A stretch of 64,000 nucleotides of DNA from Manduca sexta (taxonomy: Eukaryota; Arthropoda; Insecta; Lepidoptera; Sphingidae). The position numbers and the translations under genes were made by a program. Location of the stretch: contig NC_051138.1 of the NCBI RefSeq assembly GCF_014839805.1, positions 17,078,020 to 17,142,019 of the forward strand. The letters are read 5' to 3'. Below the pieces are notes generated by a model that saw only the letters and a list, made by a program, of their open reading frames with translations, did no database searches and was not told the origin of the DNA. Shown here piece by piece: positions 1 through 13,294 of the stretch (positions are counted from its first letter, which is position 1; each line of letters begins with the position of its first letter).

Positions 1-2962
1 GTTGGATATCGTAGTAAGAATGGTCAACGGCTTTTCATCCACAATGTGAAAAATATTAGGCCCGCGTCGCCGCAATTTCAAGGAGTTAAGGATGAACCTA
101 TGTAACGTCTTTCGTTCATCGACCTTAGGTGTATATTGACTGTACGGCATTTAGCTCAGACACATTTCCCCAAAATAATGATTCCTCTTGTTATGCTATA
201 GTTCCCACTGCGACTGACCCTCTGCTGTCAAGCGAGTGATACAATTTGGACAGTTCACGCGCCGCTACCGAGCACCGGCAGCGTCGGCCGAGCCGCCTAG
301 CCTGCTCGGCTCCCGCCGCGCCCGCGCTGCGCCTGCGCCTGCCAATCACGCGACCAGCGGTACATGTAATCTAGCGTGGCTTGTTACGAAACACAACCAG
401 TATACACTATGGCCTTGGTGGTTAAAAGCAGAGGATTTGTGACGTGAGGTACTGGGTTCGATTCTCAGAATAGATCGCGAGTTCATATCTATACTATGAG
501 CTTTTGTTGACCCTCATATATCCTGTATCCTTGTAGAACAACGAGCTGGGATATGTAATATTACAGCCTTATCTGTTATCACATTTGTAAATCACCATAA
601 CATTTCATAAATTATGATGGCGCACTTATTTCCGGCACCTCTTATCAAATTATAATCGATAAAACAAACGCTGTTTTATCATATAATCGTCTTCACGAGA
701 CATTTTCGGGGACATATTCAGGTAATTTCTTGGGGGTCAGACCCGCTTAAGGTAATATATTTTTAATTACTACTTTATACAACCGTGAGATGCTCTGAAT
801 ATAGACACAGAACCTCTTTCGTTGGCAACGAGCTGCAGGTTACTATTAAATAACAGCTGACATTATACTTAATAGCCAGAAATAAACACCACAGGCCTAC
901 TTCACGTCGAAACATACTTTAAGTTCTCAAAAAGATAACTACCAGTGTGACGGTTTTCCTGTCAGTCAAAAAGTATGACGAAAAAACCCTTTTCGACATT
1001 GGCGCTGTATTCCAAGCTGTAGTCGTACTCACATTAGTGTCGGCAAACTTATAAAATGAATAATGATTTCTTATGTTTATATGAATGTTAGACATTAAAG
1101 TAAAATTATTTTGCGGATTTTATCGGAGTTTTTATATTATAGTTTTCTCCCAACTTCTCGTGGTGACCGCCCTATGACCACAAATGGACTTGACTGCATG
1201 CAAAGTATTTGAAACGCTGGGACAAAATTATAAAAACCGCAATGAACTCCGTGAAATAGTTTTATTATAAAGTATAACAAGATATTCGAATACCGGTACA
1301 ATGGCCATTATTTCTGTTTTGTGGTGGAGATGGGAAATATGATGCTGTATATTTAGTCGTTGATTTGCTCAAACATGTTTGCAGTTTTTTTTATTCAGAA
1401 TATCAATGTAAATAAAATATCTACAATAACTTTATTTTGCGATGTTTTATATAAGATATTGTTATGCTGTGTCATGATAAGGTAAGTCAATCGCAAAATA
1501 AGTCAAAACTATTTTTAAAATAGTGAAAAACACATACATTTTCTCACTCCGTAAGCTGAAATGTACCTCGACGGATTTTTAAAGCACGCTATCACTAGGG
1601 GGGTCAAAAGACCCAATAATGCAACCTGAATCCTAGCAAACTTGCTATTTGTACCAAAATAAAGATTAAGATTTCATTGAATTTCATAATATTGTGAAAT
1701 TATAAATATTTACTGCAGTATCGTGTTATCTATGCACGTGCTCATGAAGTCACATTAATACACTGTGCTTGCTTATATTAAACTATATAAGATGTTATCG
1801 TGTTTAATATTTTTTTAGGGCTTTATGTAGATATTGTAGTATTTTACTGTTTATAATGCTACAAAACCTACTGTAGAGAAAGATTTGTTTTGTTTGATCA
1901 TCCCGTAGACGTAATAAAAGCAGAACATATACACTATCACGTTGTGATAATGAAACATGCTTAAACAAAATTAGCTTTTAACAACTTTGCTCTCATTGCT
2001 CTACACTTGATTGGCTTACCTATACCTATTTAGAGGTTTTTGCATAGCTTGTTACAAACATTAAAAAAGCTCTCAGATTAAAACTATTATTACGTCTGGG
2101 GATACAGATTAGCAATGTCCCTAAAGCTGGTTTAATGGTACTAGGAGCTACCTTATATAGCATATTTCATCCAGTGTTTCGATTTATCATTGTTAGACAC
2201 TTTATTCAAATATATTTATAAGCATGGCTTATTACTAATAACAAATATTTATAACTAAAGTACATAAGCCGCACTAGGCTAGTTGATATAACGCATTGAT
2301 ATTGCATATCTCAGGTTAGAGATAGTATGTCTGAGCGGTATTCTTACAATTAGGTATGGGATAAGATAAGGTATGGGATAAGTCAATAATCACGGATAGA
2401 CAAAAAGTGTCATTTTCGCCTAGTATCAGCGAGCATTGGCTGTAGACCAGAAAGTCCTGGGTTCGGGTCTCAGGCTAGACATCATTTTATTCATCTTACA
2501 TGATTTGTCCGCAGCACAAAACTTCAGAGATAATACAATCGGTTGCATTAACTAAGTCGTATCTTTTCTGGGACATGTTCGGTAGCAATATTGAGCTGAC
2601 CCCACGTAGTACGTGTGGTACGATAGTTTTTTTCTCTTTATTTCCTTAGAGGGTTTTTTCATTAAAGAAAACGTCATCCCCATAATTGAATACAAAAACT
2701 AAAGTACGATGAATAAAAAATTGTTTTGACAATATTCCAAATCACCATCTTTTAGACCAATTCATGTATTTCGAGATTGCGTAAAGTAACCTTGAAGGGA
2801 TAATGTTCAATGCCGCAGTGAGTCTGAGCGTTATCAGCCTCTGATAGTAGTTGATAACAGCCACTTTTTGAAATGTTTATGGCGGTTGCCTATGGCAACG
2901 CAATCACTCCTTATTTATAGTTTGTTAATACCGCTCTTAAGTTAGTACTTAGGTATGTGAGA
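1..2962. other. AT-rich non-coding DNA with one GC island and two tRNA-like traces
   Basis: No credible gene. A GC-rich block at about 256-352 contains CCAATCACGCG. Box-B-like sequences at about 463-473 (GGTTCGATTCT) and about 2460-2471 (GGTTCGGGTCTC), each preceded by loosely tRNA-like sequence, may be old SINE heads. The rest is unremarkable AT-rich sequence. Confidence 0.5.
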
Positions 2963-3012
2963 AATATTAAACTATTTCGTTTCTTCGTGAAGTAACGAAA
3001 TAGTTTAATATT
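2963..3012. repeat. Perfect 19-bp inverted repeat
   Basis: Arms 2963-2981 and 2994-3012 are exact reverse complements (outer AATATTAAAC, inner ATTTCGTT), with a 12-nt spacer that itself holds CTTC/GAAG. No TIR or TSD is evident beyond it. Confidence 0.9.
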
Positions 3013-3174
3013 CTAGTAAAATTAAAATAACTAGTTTTGGTCCAATAAAAAATAAAAAAAATATCGGTTTAGGTACTACAGAGGTATTAGTGCCAATCGA
3101 AAACAAAATATAGTTGATGAGTAGATAGTTTTATTATTCACCTAAGAAGGAACAACTGACATGAGATTGCAAAT

Positions 3175-3492
3175 GTTTTTTGTTGTTGCATGAATGACGA
3201 GACAAGCTTGCCGTTCGCCGGATGGTGAGCGATACGACCGTCCATAAACAGAGACACCATCGAACATCGTGAATTACAAAGTATTGTATGGTATTTCACT
3301 GCGCTCGCCATCCTGAGACATGAGATGTTAAATGTTATTATGTCTTGTAGTTAACGGTGGCTACGATGTCCTTCAAACCGGAACACAACAGTGACTGCAC
3401 ACTGGTGTTGCTGTTGCTTTAAAGGCCGGAATAGACATTGCGGTGGTACCTACCCAGGCGGACTCTCACATATGAGAGACATACCATCAGTG
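3175..3492 (-). mobile_element. LINE/SINE 3'-end family A, copy 1 (reverse)
   Basis: Landmarks, reverse complement: GGTCTCTCATATGTGAGAGT, TCCGCCTGGGTAGGTACCAC, CGGTTTGAAGGACAT, GTCGTATCGCTCACCATC and a terminal GCAA(C)AAAA. It is nearly the longest version in the window. All copies share the 3' end and differ at the 5' end, as expected for target-primed retrotransposition. Confidence 0.78.
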
Positions 3493-5340
3493 AAATGATA
3501 TGTAAAAAGACACATATTACAGTCCTCACTCACAATGATGAAAAATGTCCTAGTATTCTTAAATTACCTTAAAAGTGCCTATTTCTGGATTTAGATTACA
3601 AAAACCCATAGCTCATAATTGGAAAAAATAACAATTCAAAACATAATACAACAAAGAAGTACATAAGTGGTCGCATTATAAGCATGGGCTGGCGTCCAGG
3701 CAGAAATTCCCACGGTGTTGGTGCTATTAGAGCATTAATATTGCAAGACGTCGGCGAACCCCAAGCAGACGTTACATATGTAACATCATAATATTTCCAT
3801 CGTTTGGTATGTGAAGACGAAACGATTGTTAAGTGGAGGACATTGAAGATTGCCGTTTCGATAAATATATTGGTAGTAGTTGCAAGTAATTCAATGCAGG
3901 CAAAAATACGAAGTGTAAGAAACACCGCAACGAATTTACTAGAAGCTTAAAGATTCGTCGCTAATATTTTTTAATCGCACAATTACAGGGCAATTTTGGG
4001 GATCACGGTATGAGTTGATTATTCATATTGAGTTGATTAGACGACGTTTCGCAATAAATACTGCACTACTTCACCAATCATCATTCCTTTCCTTTAAAGC
4101 TGACAGTGAATCCATAATTATTTTGTAAACTGCTTATCCACCCTTATCATATACCACCGTTTGCATATCCTTATAGAAAATAGTAAATAGAGGTTCGCTG
4201 TAGGTAATCTTATTCACAGCTGGATGAGCGGGACTCGACCAAGATAGTATGCCGCCGCAGCAAAATTAGCGTCAAATGCTGTTGTTCCTTGTACGGTCAT
4301 TGCTAGATGCCGCTCTGTTTAACTCCCATTCCCCCACGGAACACTATACCTTTACTTATTAGATTGTAAACACTAAGTACTGTCTCAGCCTTAAAACGTT
4401 ACATTTTTAATGTTCAGCTTGATACGTAATACTGGTCGACTGTAGCGTTGGCCAATCGAATGAATATTCCAGCAGTTAAACACAGGTTAGAGAAGGCGCG
4501 TCAGGACGGAACAGCAGGGCAGAGCGTCCTGCGCTCGCGTAACTTATACGATCATTTACCTTTGTATTGCCGAGTAGTTAGTGACTCGTCCGTATATTTA
4601 ATTGCCCCGTTATTATTGTCCTTTAATTATGGAATTGATGTTTTTACGTTAGTTATTGTACAGTTTATTTTAAAGGAAACATTTTAGTTATTGTTTCATT
4701 CTGGAATAGCAGTGTACATAACATAACAACGTAACATAAGCTAGGTTATATTGCTTATGTTCAGGGCTTCGTCTGTGTGTAAGACCCGTCTCAGTACCAT
4801 ACATATGCATTTTCATAAAATCCTTTTTAAGTGCACGGCTTTACCCCATTAGTAAATCTGGCAGGAATATATTTGCTTATGTGTCTTCAGGTAAAAACCG
4901 ATTTTTAAATGGTGCTTGCAAAATCAAATAACATAACAGAATCTCCTATTTCTATCCACGTGATGTGAACCTATCATATTTATTCAAGTAAAGAAAAGTC
5001 CCTTGTCTGATGTCAAACTGACTAACAATTGACTGACTAATAAACAATAGCAAATACTCAAAACTTTAGCTGAAGTTATATGGCACTACACACGTTATGA
5101 GATGTAAATGTCTCATGACACCCAGTAATATATTAAATCTGCAATATCTTAAAGCTACACTGCAGTGGTATGTACTAGTGTGGGAAAGTCACGTGTTCGC
5201 AAACAAAGATGGGACTTAAGGCGAATTATAATAATGACCGGCAACAAGCGGCGGCAATAACGACATACATAACTAATAAAGATAATTAAATAAACTGTGA
5301 CCACAACATTAAAACAGTGCTTTTGCGACGCGGGGCGGGG

Positions 5341-5388
5341 CGCCACCTGATCACCTTCCCAGGGCTTCCGAGCACGCACCAGGTGGCG
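5341..5388. promoter_or_regulatory. Inverted pair of snail-type E-boxes (candidate control element)
   Basis: CGCCACCTG (5341-5349) and CAGGTGGCG (5380-5388) are exact 9-bp reverse complements 30 bp apart, in a GC-rich patch. CACCTG/CAGGTG is a bHLH/Snail-class site. Function is inferred from motif and composition only. Confidence 0.3.
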
Positions 5389-6879
5389 TTGGTAAATGTA
5401 GTTTTGAGTACATTGACGCTTAGTAAAAAAAACAGGCCGTTGCCGTTACAAATGGGCCACCACTACGGTGCGTCAACTAACAGTCTTCAGTCTGGTCTTG
5501 TTAACTGTTACGAATGGTGCAGCTTTCGACATATCTCCAATCTACAAAACAACTGACCATAGCGCAGTAGTAGCACCTGTTAATGTTACAAAGTGTTACT
5601 AAGTGGATTTATTTTATAATGAATCTAAAAACCTATAAAACTCATTTAAAGCCGGCAATGTACAACATTAACTGAAAAACACGTCAATGCATGAATAATG
5701 ATCTGTTTAAATATGGATACGATTAAACGGCACGGGGATCGTAGGCGGCGCGATCGGCGGCCAAACGTTCGGTAATTTCGCGGAAAACTCCACAAAACTG
5801 TCATTTGCTGGTGGTTGGGGACGCCATGCCGGCCTACATTATTCAATAACATGGCTGTTATAAACGTTTTGAGTTATTCCGTTGTGTTTAACAATGTTTC
5901 TTATTTTTATTTGAAGTTTAGAAAACTCGAAAGTAAGGTTATGTCTTGCCTGTTATGGAATATTGAAAACTAGTAGGTAAAACCTATTTGAAGGTAAGTA
6001 TTGTTACAATATTTTTTTCGTTTTCCATACTTGCTCGGTGTAGTGACCCCACTGTACCTGATAGTAAGTGGAGTGGGGTCCAAAAGAATGTCTACTGACG
6101 TGAGATTAATAACCCTTCGGCAGTCGACACAATTTTGCCGGCCTGTTGGAACCGGAAATACACAGGCTCATCCCGGAACGCGACACACATGCTAAGGCCA
6201 CTATGACGGGTTTTAACGTGTTGTGTACGGTGGTCGTTATCCGGGCGGAAATAAAATATTACCTACCACCAACCCTTAGTGATTGATTTGGTTTCAATTG
6301 TGTCTTCCTGAAATTTCCTACAAGGTAGGCATATCAGGAACAAATTATCAATAATTATTAGTCAATAAAATTCTAAATTCATTAGTAATTTAAAAGACAG
6401 ATTTTAATATAAACTTATATGGGTAACCGATTTTTCGTATTTTCATCATAATATGTTACATACTTAGTAGTGTCCATTAGAGATCTTTTTATTTAATAAA
6501 CGCCTATAATTTATAACAATGTGTATACAACTGTTACTACAATCTCACACACTCACACGCTAATCTCTACTCAAGTATAAAATAAGAGGCTTATCCAAGG
6601 GCGATTTAAGTTTCCGAATACATCACACGTACTTAGTTGCTCAATGAGATGGACATGTCAATGTTCCAGACTCTAAAGTGTACAAATGTCTTAGTTTTAC
6701 ATTTCGATACATCAAGTGGTTCACACGTTTCGCTGTTTGGAGGGTTTTTTAAATATCTTTGTAATAATTGGTGCAATGAAATCAATTTCCGTGGGGGGTG
6801 TTGTGCGAATTATTATGGTTTGAAATCATTTTAGAAGGTTTGGGCTATAGGAAATAACAATGATATAGACTATATTTTA

Positions 6880-6965
6880 TAGCTGGATGCGAGCCATTTC
6901 CAATAGGTCGCTTTGGACGAGGTCCATGTTCAGCAGTGGATATTTTGCGGCTGATAATATCTTGT
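6880..6965 (+). mobile_element. RTE-type 3'-end relic
   Basis: The segment GAGGTCCATGTTCAGCAGTG followed by GCGGCTGATAATA resembles the terminal part of the 55.7-kb RTE element (CCTATGTCCAGCAGTGGACG...GGGCTGAAATGATGATG). Only the last 80 or so bases remain recognisable. Confidence 0.5.
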
Positions 6966-7545
6966 CTGCATTATTATTGCTGATTAGACTCTAATGATTA
7001 TAGATCGCTGTGTTATTGGTGTGAAATTTAAAACTGTGGATAAATAAACCTATCTATCCCTGATATTTCGCTCGGTTTATGAATACTATTCCTTAGTATC
7101 TACTATCTAACAGGGTAAAAATATAACAAATACTTATTACGCATAAACAAAATTTTCAAAAAGCGTCCATTGGCTTGCCGTTGCTTGATAGTTATTGACG
7201 TATAGTGATGCTCTTCCAATGAGGAAGTGAAGGACGCGTTTGATTATAGCGGAGGCGCAAGAGCCCAGGTGTGGGGTCCCACGGCGCGATCGCCGCTCGC
7301 TTCCTACCCGGTTAATTATTCACCACATGTGAACCGAGGCAAATTACTGCTGTTGTGACCGATTCAAATCATAACGTACTTTTACCGTATTGTGTTTTGA
7401 TTTGAGATTTATGTTTGAAATGTTGGACTCGTTCGGTCAGTAGATTATGCTTGTTTGACTGTTCAAAAAAGCCACGAAGTTCTTATTTTCAATATCTTGT
7501 TTATTACATTTTTTTAAAATCTGGCATGACTAGGTTACTCCACTA

Positions 7546-7827
7546 CACTGGTGGTAGGTCTCTCATATGTGAGAGTCCGCCTGGGTAAGTACCATTGCAA
7601 TAACTATTTCTGCCGCCAAGCAGTAGTGTGCAGTCACTGTTGTTTTCCGGTTTGAAGGACATTGTAGTCAATGTAACTACTGGGCATAATAAGAAGTGTC
7701 ATGTCTTAGGATAGCGAGTGCAGTGGAATACTAAACAAGACTTTGTAACTCTGGTTTTAGATGGTGTTTCTAATGTTTATGTGCGGTTCGTATCGCTTAC
7801 CATGAGGCGTCATTCGAAGCAATAAAA
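7546..7827 (+). mobile_element. Family A, copy 2
   Basis: Starts CACTGGTGGTAGGTCTCTC and ends CGAAGCAATAAAAA. It has the palindromic CTCTCATATGTGAGAG near its 5' end and an internal CGGTTTGAAGGACATTGTAG. Confidence 0.8.
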
Positions 7828-8475
7828 AGATGGTAATAATACTTATTATAAAAGTAACAATCTTTAAAATAGGAGTAATTATAACGTTTATTTTGAAAAA
7901 AAATCAAACGTCAGTGTCACCCATCTCGTTACCAAACGGTACACAAATAGTGCGGCGGCGTCTTTGTCGCATTCCCACCGGGACACGCTTCACACTCCGC
8001 GCGGACAAAAAAACAAATCGAAAACATGATATCAAAAGATGGACATATCGCTACGGAATAGCTAATCGAAAATGACCATCAAGTGACTTACGTGTCTGTC
8101 TGTCCGTTTTTGTAACGCCTATCCGAGGAACATGACAGTTGGGTAACAATGTCAATTTCGAATTTTGTCTGCCTTAGTCCTTATTTAGAGTCACACTGTG
8201 TGCATTTTACTTTGGCGTGAAATATTAAATCTTTGGTACAATGAAATTATATTTGGTTAGATGTGGAGAGATAGTTGATGCGTTTTATTTTCCACGTAAT
8301 TTCCTAACATGTTTGACAATTGATTTTTGGAAGTCGTGAGCGATTTCGTCCACGATTAGTTATCGGCGCACAGTGGGCCGAATGCCGAAGGTGTTTGTCA
8401 TAAATATATGATAGAGCCAGTAGTGGACATTGTGATGTAATATTAATAAGCGATAGCCTGGCAGCGCAGGTGCAG

Positions 8476-9175
8476 CGATGGCAATAATAATAATAATAAT
8501 AAGCCCGCAGGGGCGGCTTTGTGGTGAACCGACGGTAAGTGGCGACACCGCGTTCCCTGATTCCGTGGGGGCTAAATGAGACCCCCTGACCCTTGGCTTG
8601 CCTTAACTGGTCGGCTAGGGGTGAAAGTCGTAAGAGCTAAGAACCTCAGCTCCAGGGTGGAAGTGCTCAATCTGCTTAATAGCGAGGAAACCCGCTCCGG
8701 GAGGCGATAGCGACCTGCGATGGTGAAATCGGTGCACACCTCTCAACACCCTTAAGCCACCCACACCGGTGTTGCGTCCTTGGCTTACGCCACTTATGGA
8801 ATGCCCATCTAGTGGGAGGCAAGTCACCGTCTGCCTTGAATACATAAGATTGAGACATTTTACTTGGCAGGCGTCCCGTTGTCTCAATCAATAGCCCGGC
8901 AACCAGTCCAGCTAGATCCCATCCATAAACCCAGTATAATTCCCATCTTTTCTGCAATAGTCCCTGCACCTTGCAAGCGCTGTCTTTGGCTGTATTTCCT
9001 TCATAAGTACAGACAGAGAGAGTACTCGCAAGGTGTATAAACCCCAACTAAAGTAATGTATCTTAAAGGGGCCTCTACGTGTTGGATCTATGTCCCCACG
9101 CAAGCTTTCCAACAGGATCGGCCTTTATGCCGTGATTTCCTGCAGGAAAGATACAACATAATAATAATATCAGCC
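8476..9175 (-). mobile_element. Unclassified reverse-oriented repeat ending in (TAA)n, probable LINE fragment
   Basis: A GC-elevated block of about 700 bp bounded on the left by (TAA)n at about 8480-8502 and on the right by ATAATAATATCAGCCCTG, which resembles the SINE tail. If the (TAA)n is a 3' tail, the element is on the minus strand. The minus strand has overlapping open frames of 90-123 codons (8615-9047), but I recognise no conserved domain. The composition and simple-repeat border point to a retroelement, not a host gene. Confidence 0.55.
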
Positions 9176-9374
9176 CTGCCCTGATGAATTCATTTACTGA
9201 TAATATGTTTTTTTCTAGAAAATTCTATTGTTTGACGATCTCACATAAGTCTCGATTTATTAATCCAGTGTGGTAGTGTGAAGAACTTAAATTTGATATA
9301 ATACAGGTTTGATACCTGACGCTCGTTGGAGCTGCTAACTGACAAGTGACAGTAGAGAGTGCAACTAAACGGCA

Positions 9375-9575
9375 AAGCGATTAGCAATCGCAGAACTACC
9401 GTCCTGAGGTCTTGAATTCAAATCCGGGATTGAGCAAACTGATATTGGATCTTATGCTCAGTATTGGCTTGGAATTTGGTCCCAATATAGCGTTAGTCTC
9501 TCTCTATCCCATCATGGGACGATATAGACATAGCGAAAATTTGGTGCTTTGGTTACGCCTGTTTTTGAATTGATT
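9375..9575 (+). mobile_element. SINE, third family, diverged copy
   Basis: The tRNA-like head ends in TTGAATTCAAATCCGGGATT. The body has TTGGAATTTGGTCCCAATAT, CCCATCATGGGACGATATAG and GCGAAAATTTGGTGC, the same order as the copy at 28340. Confidence 0.62.
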
Positions 9576-12500
9576 GATGGAAGACATGAATGTGTGAGTG
9601 TAACTTTTAAACACGTGTACTAAATACGCGCCTATTCGACGCGTGAAAACACTCCGTCTGTATATACTTTATATGCGTGTCATTCGTTTATCGGCGTTTC
9701 GATATGAAAAAGTTAATTTACAATTTTTTGATACAATTACCGATAAAGATAAAATAGATTTACGATCGTATTAGCTGTTTATAATATTTTGCATTTAATT
9801 AAATTGAACAAAATAAAGATTAAATATGAAATAATTAATATATTATCAAGTTTTGCTGGAAGTGTATGTATGAGGAATGTGAAGTCTAAAGTCTTTTTGA
9901 AAAACGGCCGTCCTTACCAATATTAATGAAAAGTGGGATGGTTTTCATTTTTATAATCAATAAGGGATTGACGTGTTTGGTTGGAATAAGACAGCATCAC
10001 AAACCATGGAAAATACATGGTTCCTATTGAACTTTACTGTGAGTAAACACTTTCACGTGGATTTCTCTACTACAAACTATTAGCGGATAGACATTGAGAA
10101 GTACATTAGGTTGTGAAGCTAAAAATTAAGTCTTATGGGTTGTTTAAAAGGTACTCTTCAGGAACCAATAATCATTTTCATATTAATAAATTCCAACACG
10201 GATCAGTAATCTAACTGAAAACTTACATTCGTCTCCGTATATGAAAGCAATCTAACTTTGGCGAAGTGGACTCGTTACGCTTCTGCCTACCCTTTCGAGG
10301 TTAAGGGTGAGGTTATGTCGTGTTGTTAGTTGGAGATAATATATTGATTATTATATACGGCCGATCGTTCGCTGTTATCGCTTACGAAAATGTATTGCCA
10401 TCAAAATGTTTGCAAACAAGGAAAACATATTTAAAAGTAGGTAAATAGCAATATAGATTATGATAAAGGACTAAAATATAATCAAATAAAAAACGTTGTC
10501 TAATCAATATCCGCTCAAGTTAATGTAACGTCTTCGGATTAGTAACAGGAATCACATATCAATAATGTATATGGAATGTATTTTTAGTCAAGGGGCTTAT
10601 ATAAACACAGTTCATATTTGTATGTATATTGTATAATTCAGACGTTTCTAGAGTGGGGTACGACCCCCCCCCCCTAGCCTATGGCGAGGACTGGATGTCG
10701 ATTGTCTGATGACTACCAACAGACAGCAATAACACTACCTAAACATTGTTTTATTAACCGCCAACGCAAAAAGACGGGTGATGTGATCGAGATGCCTACT
10801 GGCTATAATTTATGAATGTATTCAGACGTCTACGTGTAGATAGATGATGCTCGAAACCCAATAGTAAAACTAATGAAAATTAAATGAAAAATAAAATTAA
10901 ACACGACATAAAAAAAATCCTTTAAAAATTGAAAATAAAATTGTCCTGTTAGTTTATTAAACGTATTTATCTAATAAAATTTTTAGCGCTAAACAAGTAT
11001 TTTCATCTTTTTAGGCCAGGGTCGTTTCTTTTTGTTTTTTTTTTTTATAAGTCCGGTGTGGCGGTATGCTGCCGTTTGTAGCCGTTTGCAACCTATTAAG
11101 ATGTATAATGTCAAGTATTTACATTGACCATTACATGCGAACCGGAACTAATATAGCCCGGTTGACAGCAGGATGTTCTCATAATTAATTATTTACATAT
11201 AATTAAAAGGGTTTATGGTGATGTAATTTTAACAGCGTCCGTACTTTTTAACACCATGAGTGAGTGGAAATGAAATTATTCTGGTTTAATTGTCCCTTCT
11301 ACTGTTAGAGAGGGAAAAACTAATTGTTTTGGACCTGGATTGGTCGATACCATGGCGTTTAGTGCTACAACAGGTATCAAACCTGACCTACGTCGCATGA
11401 CTTGCATTACAGTGTAGAGATCGTAGTAAGTGATTTTGAGGGTATTTACAACTAGAGCGTAGAAAATTCTCCAAATCTGAAAGCTAAGAAACGAAACATT
11501 TTATTTACAAACGTAATAAACATTTACTTATAACGTCTCTTACATTTCTAAAAGTTAAAAAGCGGTAACCGCGAAACTAACGATAACAGTTTAATATAAA
11601 ATTCATAAGGGTCAATAAAGCTGTTGCAACTTTTGACAAGTTTAATCTGTTGTTCTCGGTGTGGTAAAAATTACGTGTCATGCGCGTTAAAACATTGCGC
11701 GAGCGCCGCCGCGCGGCCTGCGCGTTAAGGGACGGGTATTGCGAAATAAGTTGTAATGTTGTATTTTTTTGCCTTGTCATTTACTATAGCTGATAACTAG
11801 CGTCTCCGGGTTGCGAATTATAATCAGTTTTACTGACACATCGGTACTTAAAGTCTCAAGTATTTATGTATAGTTTTTTTTTTATATTCGAAGACCAGAT
11901 AATAAACTGAAAACTAATGAAAAGTCACCTGATAAAAGCCTACTGCTGCTCATGAATACCATGTTTGTAACCGTGAGGCATAACTACGGGCATGAATACT
12001 ACTATTGGCATTCATAGACAGTAGATCAATCCACTATAGTTTTTTTTATCTAGACAACACTAATTACAACGTCGTTTTACTACTTTTAGCATTGGAAGAA
12101 AGGAAAACATTTTTGGTGAAATATGATATGTTGCTTTTCACTTAATGTTAAGAACGAAAATACGTTTCGAATGCCGTGCTATCCCTTAACAAATGCGTCG
12201 GTTGTGTAGATATGTTTCCGCGGGAACCAGGAGTGCGGGTTCACACCTCGGCCGCTATATATCGCGGCCGGCGCGCCGCTGCGCCGCGACACCTCCATGC
12301 ATAACATTATCAGCGGAATCATTAGTGAAACGCGAACGCGGATGGCGCACCGGGGGCTCCGCGCTGGTTATGGGACCCTGGTACATCATTTTAATGCCAA
12401 TCGAGCAAAACACCTGATTGTGATTGCCATTGCTGATTACGAAACGCACGCAGGGTTGTTAAGTTTTAATGAAAAGGACCAGTAAAAGTTTTAAAGGTTG

Positions 12501-13000
12501 CAGGTGGATTTACTACACTATAGTACAATAATTGCCAACAACACTATAACTGACCTGGTTTCTCATAACTATCTTGGAATATAAGCGAAATCAGTTTGAC
12601 TCGTGATATCTCACGGGTTTTAGGTGCCTCGTTCATAATTACCAATTAATAAACATTCATATAGTTTAATAAATAAATAAAAATATATAGAGGCAGCTAC
12701 CATACTAGATATTCCCGAACAAATTCTGCTTAAACAGTTTTCTTTCCACGGTTTACTGACTACGCTAAACCAACTCTTAACACAGGTAATGTAAACATAA
12801 TGCTAACAGGAGTCCTGCTGATTATCACAATTATGGCGGCCTACTAGCTATACACTGTCTGTTTCCATAACGAGCCAGAATTTCGTATTTTTCGTTCTGT
12901 TTTACTTCGGTTTCTAATAAACTGGGCACAGGATATATCTCACCATCATCCCTACAAGCCTCCCACTTGACTCTTGAATTGCTTTGTACCCGCGCATTTC
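9576..13000. other. AT-rich non-coding DNA with GC islands at 11690 and 12190
   Basis: No credible gene. A C11 run at about 10664, a T-rich run at 11030-11046, GC islands at about 11690-11740 and 12190-12370, and a third-family SINE trace at 10255-10325. The island at 12190 is the most conspicuous unassigned block here. Confidence 0.5.
12190..12480. promoter_or_regulatory. GC-rich island, candidate cis-regulatory element
   Basis: A sharply GC-rich, CpG-rich stretch in AT-rich DNA, with the palindrome CGGCCGC-TATATATC-GCGGCCG at 12249-12270. Short open frames in three registers overlap it, none with a recognisable domain. It is not one of the repeat families seen here. It could be an enhancer, an unrecognised exon or a decayed element. 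Confidence 0.3.
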
Positions 13001-13294
13001 TAGGTGTCTCATGTGTGAGAGTCCGCCTGAGTAGGTACCGCCGCTATGTCTACTTCTGCCAAACAGCAGTGTGTAGTCACTGTTGTGTTCCGGTTGGAAG
13101 AACATTGTAGCCAGTGTAACTACTGGACATAATAAGATTTAACATTTCGAGTCTCAGGATGGCGAGCGCAGTGGAATACCAAATAATACTTTGTAATTTA
13201 ATGTGTTGGATGGTATTTATGTGCGGTCGTATCGCTTACCATCAGGTGAACGACAAGTTCGTCTGGTCAATCAAAGCAATTAAAAAATAAATAA
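13001..13294 (+). mobile_element. Family A, copy 3
   Basis: Starts TAGGTGTCTCATGTGTGAGA and ends AAAGCAATTAAAAAATAAAT. Internal landmarks are GTGTAACTACTGGACATAAT and GGATGGCGAGCGCAGTGGAA. Confidence 0.8.

Larger units (their letters stand above)
3493..7545. other. Non-coding DNA with several GC-rich patches
   Basis: GC-rich patches at about 5325-5390, 5725-5800 and 7240-7310 lie outside recognised repeats. The first has paired E-boxes (see 5341). A 109-codon minus-strand open frame at 3596-3925 has no recognisable domain. The RTE relic at 6880 is listed separately. Confidence 0.45.

Noticed and set aside
3596..3925. 109-codon minus-strand open frame with hydrophobic stretches
   Set aside because: No recognisable domain, no supporting promoter or splice context; could be a chance frame or a decayed element. 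Not called without homology evidence.
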